Below are positions 57,301-64,000 of a stretch of 64,000 bases of DNA, one piece after another. A program made the position numbers and the translations under genes. Source of the DNA: Bactericera cockerelli (Eukaryota > Arthropoda > Insecta > Hemiptera > Triozidae); NCBI GenBank assembly GCA_024516035.1, contig CM044965.1:28162187-28226186 (forward strand), read 5' to 3'. The stretch's first letter is position 1, and every line of letters begins with the position of its first letter. The notes beneath the pieces were generated by a model. That model did not search any database and had not been told where the DNA came from. It saw nothing but the letters and a program-made list of their open reading frames with translations.

Positions 57301-60300
57301 TTCCCCCACTCTTACCTCTCACTCTTCTTCATCTATTCCCCCACTCTTACCTCTCACTCTTCTTCATCTGTTCCCCCACTCTTACCTCTCACTCTTCTTC
57401 AAAGGTTTTCTGAGAGCTTCCTCCATGTTTTACTTGCAGTGCTGTAACTGGATTAATAAAACTCTGGAGAGAAGCAGATGGAATCGGCACGATTCCATTG
57501 TTATTGTTGATGGCACAGCAACACGCTCTAAATATTGACTCTATTTTCTTTTTAATTTTCAATTAAAAAGAATGCTGGCTATCCCTTGTGATGCTGGCTA
57601 TCCCGGCCCCACTCAGGCTTGGTGTTAATTTGAGTAGCTGGTTTGTGAGTTTGCAGCGAATGGAGGATAACACCTCCGTTGTAGTATGACCATGCAGTCG
57701 GATGCGACGTTAAATTCAAATGAAAAAAAGTCTGATAGTTCCATCCTGAATTTCAACAGGGATCGTCAACCAGAGATAAGGCATTTGTCGTGGTTAATAG
57801 AGAGATATCCATTCGTGCTCTCGGGAAACCTCAAAGGCGGCGCCATTGTTGCCAATGATTACGGCGCTGCCAGTGCCACTCCAGACAATATAATCTTTGA
57901 GACGTTAGCCAAGGATTACGCTGCGAAGAACTGGATGATGGCGTCTGGCAACGCGTGCAATAAATCTTGCTCGGATGGGATACGCCATGCGGACCATTTG
58001 AGAAAAAAAGACTCTAATGATGGTGGTAAGTTTACTGTAATGCCGGGATCCATTGTGTCTCGCAACGTTGTGAAGCGTTTCACAACGTTCCAAGTTCCGC
58101 TCTTTAGAAAATATAAATATAATATTTTATCATTTATAATAATCATTACCATGGGGGGACTTTAAATAGGGAGGAGACTAGTAGTCTGGCTTAGGGACTA
58201 TAAACTGGGAGTAGACCAACATTTATTTGGTTCTGGGGGCCCTTGTCCATTATTAGTTATTAGCCTCCTTGTAAAGACAGTGGTAGAAGTGCTGAGTCAT
58301 TCCTCCACTGTCTGGCCACCATCGTTCACGATGACGCCACCCTATGATGATGATGAACAATAATCATAAAAACTTATAGAAAAAAATGACAAATTAGTTC
58401 CATCTATTCCATCTTCCATCTATTCCATCTTCAATCAACTTCTCCATGCTCTGCTCTTCCTTTAGAATCAAATGATATCAAATCAAACTCACTGAAACTT
58501 CGCAACACTTTGCAACAATTCCCGATTTAAATTTGAGACAAAATGTTGCAGATTGTTTCGAAACAAAACGTTGCACTCAGTGGGTTCCCACATTAAGTTT
58601 ACTAGTAGAATGAAGTGGTACTGCGTCTGCTTGGTAATCCAGAGGTCGCGGGTTCAAAACCCAGTCGGAACATGACAAGTTATCCTCCCATTCGGGATTT
58701 TGACCATGTTATAATACGTCTTGGGCTTACTGCTGTAATAATGGGACTCATTAGTGCTAATCGGGCAGTATAAATGTCGAAGAGAATGCCGTTGGTATTA
58801 GAACCGCCTTTGATCAAGTTTTGTTTTATTAATGTGAATTCCTAAGTATGTCTATGTATATATTCTATGTAAATAAAACTTGATCTAATATGTTTAATAA
58901 TATAAATAAGACGATATATTTATACTTAATACGTTTTGGGCTTATTGCTGGAATAATGGGACTCATTAGTCCGAATCGGGGCAGTTTATATAAGGCGATA
59001 TTATTATTGTTCTTCAGGAATGCAAGACTTCAACTACATCTATTATTATTGTTCTTCAGGAATGCAAGACTTCAACTACATCTATTATTATCGTTCTTCA
59101 GGAATGCAAGACTTCAACTACATCTATTATTATTGTTCTTCAGGAATGCAAGACTTCAACTACATCTATTATTATTGTTCTTCAGGAATGCAAGACTTCA
59201 ACTACATCTATTATTATCGTTCTTCAGGAATGCAAGACTTCAACTACATCTATTATTATTGTTCTTCAGGAATGCAAGACTTCAACTACATCTATTATTA
59301 TTGTTCTTCAGGAATGCAAGACTTCAAGTACATCTATTATTATTGTTCTTTAGGAATGCAAGACTTCAACTACATCTATGATTATTGTTCTTCAGGAATG
59401 CAAGACTTCAACTACATCTATTATTATTATTCTTCAGGAATGCAAGACTTCAACTACATCTATTATTATTGTTCTTCAGGAATGCAAGACTTCAACTACA
59501 TCTATTATTATTGTTCTTCAGGAATGCAAGACTTCAAGTACATCTATTATTATTGTTCTTTAGGAATGCAAGACTTCAACTACATCTATTATTATCGTTC
59601 TTCAGGAATGCAAGACTTCAACTACATCTATTATTATTGTTCTTCAGGAATGCAAGACTTCAAACTACATCTATTATTATTATTGTTCTTGAGGAATGCA
59701 AGACTTCAACTACATCTATTATTATTGTTCTTCAGGAATGCAAGACTTCAAACTACATCTATTATTATTATTGTTCTTCAGGAATGCAAGACTTTAACTA
59801 CATCTATTATTATCGTTCTTCAGGAATGCAAGACTTCAACTACATCTATTATTATTGTTCTTCAGGAATGCAAGACTTCAAACTACATCTATTATTATTA
59901 TTGTTCTTCAGGAATGCAAGACTTCAACTACATCTATTATTGTTGTTCTTCAGGCATGCAAGACTTCAACTACATCTATTATTATCGTTCTTCAGGCATG
60001 CAAGACTTCAACTACATCTATTATTATTGTTCTTCAGGAATGCAAGACTTCAACTACATCTATTATTATCGTTCTTCAGGAGTGCAAGACTTCAACTACA
60101 TCTATTATTGTTGTTCTTCAGGCATGCAAGACTTCAACTACATCTATTATTGTTGTTCTTCAGGAATGCAAGACTTCAACTACATTGTCACATTTTATTA
60201 CCCTAATTTTGAATCTTATAATGTCTAATTTTTGTTTAGTATTTTATTTTTGACTTTTTTCTGACATTTAAATGTTAGAATTATTACTTTGTATTTTGTC

Positions 60301-60876
60301 ATATTTTAGCACCCATATTTTAAATTTTGAAAGGTTATTTTCTAATTTTATATTTTAACTTTTGTTATTTGTTACATGTTTATATGGACTCTTTCCGTAA
60401 ATACAAGTGCCTTCGAGCACCATTACCATTACATCTATTATTATTGTTCTTCAGGAATGCAAGACTTCAACTACATTTACTCCAACTGCTTCGAGATCAC
60501 CTTCTACCTGAGCTGCTGCAAGTACCCCCACGCCAAGTTCCTTCCCTTCTACTGGCACGCCAACCTGGAGGCTATGCTCGGCTTCATAGAGAGCACGCGG
60601 CGGGGAATCTTCGGCCGAGTGAAGGACACGTGGGGGCGGCTTGTGCCGGACGCTCTGGTCAAGGTGGAGGGGTTCGGAAAGGAGGTGACGGTTACGAAGA
60701 AGGCGGAGTACTGGCGGCTGCTGACTGCCGGGAACTACTCCGTGACGGCCAGTGCCCCGGGCTATGTGGAGCAGACGCAAGAGGTGGAGGTAACGGAGGA
60801 GAACAATTATGTTCGCCTTGACTTCGCTCTGGTGTGGAAATCAATTTTGCGCAAAGCACTTTGCTTGGGAGGATGA
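54315..60876 (+). CDS. M14 carboxypeptidase-like protein (CPM/CPE/CPD type), predicted inactive
   Basis: Four exons: 54315-54698, 56973-57190, 57760-58025, 60455-60876. They give 429 aa, close to carboxypeptidase M or E. The start at 54315 opens with a signal peptide (MVSRYFLILLLASAVSYTFS). In-frame ATGs at 54282 and 54195 are alternatives. The fold is clear (FKFVANIHGDD, PTLNPDGFNRS, RQPEIRHLSW, GMQDFNYIYSNC, SCCKYP, then a transthyretin-like domain from about 349 to 415). Active-site positions are changed: the zinc Glu of HGDE is Asp121, the substrate-binding NR of DLNRNF is DH (188-189), the zinc His of NLHGG is Lys226, and the catalytic Glu is Tyr307. It is therefore likely a secreted binding pseudoenzyme, like the inactive third domain of carboxypeptidase D. 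Intron 2 appears to be GC-AG (CT|GCAAGT). Transcription is not shown. Confidence 0.88.
54800..55400 (+). repeat. Dispersed repeat, family L, in intron 1
   Basis: It shares TGTCTGTCGGTCTG, GATGGTCCCATTTTAAAATC and AACTTCGCACTAGTGGTTCT with 51225-51760, in the same orientation. Confidence 0.5.
55411..56038. other. Intron 1 DNA, nothing recognised
   Basis: Unique AT-rich intron sequence without coding or repeat signals that I can name. Confidence 0.4.
56039..56340. repeat. 60-bp tandem repeat, five copies, in intron 1
   Basis: Units contain GGAACATTTATAATGCGATA and GAATGAAAGGTCTCCATGTA. Unlike the other arrays, I see no exon or splice-site sequence in the unit. The 85-codon minus-strand frame is a by-product of its length. 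Confidence 0.8.
56400..56760 (+). pseudogene. Degraded LINE reverse transcriptase C-terminal fragment
   Basis: Broken frames contain WIDYLTN-like and LNFIGHSLRHNGLV, which resembles the GH-LRHN region after the RT domain of RTE/CR1-type LINEs. Stops and frame changes throughout. Confidence 0.5.
56755..56870 (+). repeat. Dispersed repeat shared with 15480-15605
   Basis: Core TTTTTGTAATACCTCTGTGG and GTCACGGATTGCGTACTGTG. Confidence 0.45.
57222..57405. repeat. 35-bp tandem repeat in intron 2
   Basis: Five units of TTCATCTGTTCCCCCACTCT followed by TACCTCTCACTCTTC. The array begins about 30 bases after the exon 2 end but holds no exon sequence. On the minus strand each unit contains GAGAG|GTAAGAGT, an incidental donor-like string. 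Confidence 0.8.
57575..57725 (+). repeat. 5S-derived SINE body in intron 2
   Basis: GGCCCCACTCAGGCTTGGTG and GCGAATGGAGGATAACACC, ending GACGTTAAATTCAAATG. The head is missing. Confidence 0.5.
58150..58998 (+). repeat. Repeat mosaic in intron 3
   Basis: 58150-58330 contains a family H-like start. 58618-58772 is a SINE B copy (GGTTCAAAACCCAGTCGGAA). 58775-58910 is the LINE-type 3' end also seen at 24055 (GTAAATAAAACTTGATCTAA). 58920-58998 is a SINE B tail ending (ATT)n, which leads directly into the 42-bp array. Confidence 0.55.
58999..60186 (+). repeat. 42-bp minisatellite of the exon 4 acceptor, about 28 copies
   Basis: Each unit is ATTATTATTGTTCTTCAG|GA followed by ATGCAAGACTTCAACTACAT, equal to the end of intron 3 plus the first 22 bases of exon 4 (GMQDFNY). 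Every copy keeps a plausible acceptor. The unit is 14 codons and stays open for 402 codons; that frame ends at 60228 and is not a separate gene. The true acceptor is 60451-60454. Confidence 0.93.
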
Positions 60877-61126
60877 AGGCGGTGCTTGTTATTTCTTTCT
60901 CACTCTTTTTTCTTTAATAATTAATATTAGCTGATTGCATTCCGACATCTATTACCAAATTAGATTTTACGAGTATGCTGCCAATATTTTTTTATTATTA
61001 TTAAACAAATTCAAGTAAGTTCCAATACAATGAAGGTGTATACATTTGCAAATGCAAAGTAAAAATTATGAAGTAAAACATGATCAATGTATATGCGGTG
61101 TATATGCCAATAGGCTAATATGTTTC
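60877..61126 (+). other. 3' flank of the carboxypeptidase-like gene
   Basis: AT-rich sequence; no canonical AATAAA found close to the stop. Nothing else recognised. Confidence 0.4.
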
Positions 61127-61380
61127 AGTGGTGAAGGCGGCACTCCGTGGATCCAATAGTTCCAGACTTCCAGAGGTTGCAGGTTCGAAACCCAGCCAGG
61201 ACATGACAAGTTATCCTTCCATTTGGGGTTTTTACCACATAATAATATGCCTTGGGCTTACTTCTGGAATGATGGGACTAAATAGTCCTAATCGGGCAGT
61301 ATAAATAAGGCGATATTATTATTATTATAAATAAGGCGAAATTATTATTATAAATATGGCAATATTATTATTAATTCAAA
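61127..61380 (+). repeat. tRNA-headed SINE, family B, with repeated tail
   Basis: Head TTCAGTGGTGAAGGCGGCAC with GGTTGCAGGTTCGAAACC. The body is complete, and the TATAAATAAGGCGATATTAT end is repeated three times. Confidence 0.7.
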
Positions 61381-61609
61381 TGGAAATATATTGCCATTTG
61401 AACAGCAACGTTGTTTCATAGTCTCAGGGCTTTTCTATTGCATTGAGTAGGCATACTTAGTTACATACTTGGCCAGATCATAAGGTGTTCCTCTGTTAGG
61501 ATGTCACCTCACTCGAACTGGTCTTCCTGAGTAATATAATATATGTAATAGTAATATATTATACCCATTTAAACAGGTTACTTTTACATTTGGATTTGGA
61601 GGCTCCTGG

Positions 61610-61690
61610 TCGTTAGCGATTTATCAAACAATTCGGCCGAGGTGTGAAAAAAGCCCTATACAAAGACAGAGACAGCGCGGTTGTGTTCCG
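61610..61690 (+). repeat. Dispersed repeat shared with 9388-9470
   Basis: Both contain TCGGCCGAGGTGTGAA and ACAAAGA-AGAGACAGCGCG-like sequence. Class unknown. Confidence 0.45.
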
Positions 61691-61939
61691 CAGAGTTTAA
61701 GATTTTTATCCGATTTTAGTTCTTTTCCCAGTTCCTCAACTGCGTTTGGTACTTTTTCTTTTTATTATAATATTATACATAAATTTTATGTAGATAGGCT
61801 TTGATTGTTCTATTTGTACTTTTAAGATACTTTTTTGTAAACTTCTTTCATTATACTTATTTTTGTTAGTATTTATACTATACGAGTATTATACTGCATT
61901 ATACTGCCTTCTTTTTCAACTATTTAAAATATTTTTTAA

Positions 61940-62080
61940 CTATCATATTATTTGTGTTAATCACTTTCATGATGTCACTACTCAAACTCGCTTTACTTAA
62001 TCTTTGCTAAGATCATGGGACTTGAACCATCGACCTCCAGATTAAAAGTCCACACCGCCTTATCGATCAAGCTTCTGAGT
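61940..62080 (-). repeat. tRNA-headed SINE, family E
   Basis: Minus-strand copy: head with GGCGGTGTGGACTTTTAATC and GGTTCAAGTCCCATGATC, and body TAAAGCGAGTTTGAGTAG. Confidence 0.6.
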
Positions 62081-62317
62081 TCGGCTACTATTTAACATTA
62101 TGTCACAACTTCAGGAAATAATATACATATATCGAAAAGTGAAATCGTTCTGTATTTTTCTTCTTCTTCTTTCAATTTGCTATTTATCAAACCTACTTGG
62201 GGTCGGCATTAGTCAACCTCTTCCTCATTACATTACGTTTTGGTTTTAATGAGGATCTATTCACACAGAAATACTTATGTGCTGCGTCCTTTATTGCACC
62301 CACCGACCTTAGTAGCT

Positions 62318-62445
62318 TGATCGATAAGGCGGCGGACTTGTAACCTGGAGGTCGGTGGTTCAAGTCCCGGTTTCAGCGTAGATTTAGTAAAGCGAGTTTG
62401 AGTAGTTATGATATCATGAAAGTGATTAACACAAGTATGATAACT
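62318..62445 (+). repeat. tRNA-headed SINE, family E, best copy
   Basis: ATCGATAAGGCGGCGGACTT and GGTTCAAGTCCCGGTTTCAG, followed by AAAGCGAGTTTGAGTAGTTA and an ACAAGTATGATAACT end. Confidence 0.65.
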
Positions 62446-62449
62446 CCTT

Positions 62450-63044
62450 TATTGCACCCATCTCTTCTTCATGGTTGAGGGAGATTTTCCTATATTTTTC
62501 TTGATACTGTCGGGTACTGAGTTAGGACTTGAGAATTAGTTTCCCTATTTAAAACAAGACGCAAAATCTAGACTTAAGTCCAGATAGGTATAACAAAAAA
62601 ATCTATTGATTTTGCTCTTGATGTTTCAGTCTGCCTCCAGTAGTCAATTAAATAGGTATATTGATAATTCAAAATGTTGAATGATGGGGGTTGGAAGGGG
62701 ATAGGAAATGAATTCCATTGGTCTATAGATTAAAAGATTATATTTATGGACAATTTGTTCCAGATAAACTCACTTTCGATGATGAACTTAAAATTTGACT
62801 GCACGATCAGATGCGCTTTTCCTATACAATTTTTTGTAAAGGGAAAAAAATAATTGAAAAACGTCACTTTTTTCCAGCCTTTTTGTAAGGTCTGGGAAGC
62901 ATTTGTCATTTGTCTAATATTTTACGGGGCTTTACGGCTAGAAGGTGAGAAAGGCCAAATACGTAAAAATTTACGTGAGAAATAAGAACATGGCTATGAT
63001 TCACATATTGCATACCTAAAGTAAAATTGAGGCGTACATAAAAA
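62450..63044. other. Intergenic, no gene seen
   Basis: No coding or structural feature recognised. Confidence 0.45.
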
Positions 63045-63275
63045 TAAATACACCAATTCTCGTTCTGTCACTGGAGTGAAGCAACGTCCAGCCAAGTTAG
63101 GACTTGGATGAGTCCTAACTTCGACTTTCAAAATCAAACCCTAGTGATGCTGGCTATTCCCGGCACCAGTCGGACAAGTGAGGTTAATTTGAGTAGCTGG
63201 TTTGTAAGTTTCCAGCGAATAGAGGGTAAAACCCCCGTGATATGACCAAACAGTTGAAAGCGACGTTAATACAAA
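63045..63275 (+). repeat. 5S-rRNA-derived SINE, near complete
   Basis: Head CACCAATTCTCGTTCTGTCA, GAAGCAACGTCCAGCCAAG and GGACTTGGATGAGTCC, followed by the full body to GAAAGCGACGTTAATAC. Confidence 0.7.
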
Positions 63276-63302
63276 ACAGAAAAGTAATAAAATTCACTAT
63301 AT

Positions 63303-63988
63303 ACAGGGTGTCCCACCAAACTTGGACACCTCAAATTACTCGGCCCCTGAAAGAGTTTTTGAAAAATAAAAAATCCTAGGGTACATGGTTTAATTATGCG
63401 GTTTTAGTCATGAATTTTTTTTTATACAGGGTGGTTCAAAAGCCAGAAGTTGAGGTGTCAACTTTCGATTTTTAAATGGATCGACCTGAATTTTATTTGA
63501 TAATTTTACTTCTAAATGGTTCCTGAGTACTTTTTTAAACAAAAATTTTACATACAGGGTGGTTTTTTTTCGACCAATTTTTTTTCTAAATCTCGAATAA
63601 CTCAAGTTTGTTTAATTTTTTCGATAACAAGAATGAGAGTGTTTGTGTAATGAAAACACGCACTTTCAATTGGCATCAATTTTTTTTATACAGGGTGGTT
63701 CACAAGTGAAATAATGACTTGATTTTTTTTAAAACTGAGTTTTTTCAATTTTTTATTTGGGATTAATAATTCTAACCTAATTTTACACATTTTTTGTTAG
63801 TCATATCGAAAAACAAAACTCAAGTGTTGTACAGGGTGAGACATAATTTTTTTGTGACACCCTGTATATGGGCAGTCAAAGAGACATAAAATTAAATATA
63901 AAAACTAAATGTGCAATAAAAACTTCGATTTTTAATTATATAAAAAAGTTATGGTGTTTTAACTAATATTGTCACATGGACCACCCTG
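63303..63988. mobile_element. Cluster of mariner-like termini (TACAGGGTG motif)
   Basis: The motif TACAGGGTG(G/T) occurs at about 63303, 63425, 63555, 63692 and 63831 in direct orientation, and inverted (CACCCTGTA) at about 63860 and 63982. Spacing between direct copies is about 120-140 bases. No transposase is present. It looks like a composite of nested or tandemly multiplied mariner-type ends. Confidence 0.65.
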
Positions 63989-64000
63989 TAGATATTTTCT

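Noticed and set aside
57905..58152. Minus-strand genes opposite carboxypeptidase exon 3
   Set aside because: Shadow frames of a well-supported exon on the plus strand.
59020..60253. 402-codon frame with MQDFNYIYYYCSSG repeats
   Set aside because: It is the acceptor array of the carboxypeptidase-like gene; the repeated residues are exon 4 codons plus intron.
60451..60821. Alternative-frame proteins over carboxypeptidase exon 4
   Set aside because: GC-rich exon gives open shadow frames; only one frame matches the M14 family.

Overview
This is animal nuclear DNA, most likely from an insect and possibly a hemipteran. Genes are split by many introns. The spaces are filled with tRNA-headed and 5S-rRNA-headed SINEs, mariner and hAT-type elements, poly(A) retroposon ends and many minisatellites. 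One dispersed repeat (2781-3420) looks to me like a planthopper repeat, but this is recall, not a search. No bacterial genes, operons, rRNA operon or CRISPR array is present.

Three real genes are supported. (1) A complete AP-1 clathrin adaptor gamma subunit gene lies on the minus strand from 30637 (ATG) to 7562 (stop). Its 18 coding exons have consistent phases and sum to 876 codons plus stop. (2) The C-terminal half of a beta-glucuronidase gene lies on the minus strand from 51171 to 37749. It has both catalytic-glutamate exons, a pair of apparently mutually exclusive 85-nt exons, and an in-frame repeat-rich extension after the stop. The N-terminal half is not in the window. (3) A four-exon M14 carboxypeptidase-like gene lies on the plus strand, 54315-60876 (429 aa). 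Every key catalytic position I can check is substituted, and one intron appears to be GC-AG. A long non-LTR-type reverse transcriptase ORF (46812-49607) sits in a beta-glucuronidase intron.

The most striking structure is that the minisatellites are not random. In all three genes tandem arrays are built from a real exon-intron boundary: the end of an exon, its splice site and some adjoining intron, repeated from 2 to about 72 times on the intron side. In the adaptor gene, 11 boundaries belonging to exons 7-16 show this, and none of exons 1-6. The arrays add roughly two hundred extra splice-site copies, some perfect and some degenerate. Several have a unit divisible by three and stay open in frame with the exon. 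SINE and poly(A) tails also repeatedly lie within a few bases of true splice sites.

Layout: 1-7180 intergenic repeats and a dead LINE; 7183-30674 AP-1 gamma; 30675-37050 intergenic repeats; 37056-51171 beta-glucuronidase; 51172-54300 repeats; 54315-60876 carboxypeptidase-like gene; 60877-64000 repeats ending in a cluster of mariner-like termini. Adaptor, lysosomal-type glycosidase and secreted peptidase-like protein are neighbours only. Nothing in the sequence shows that they act together.
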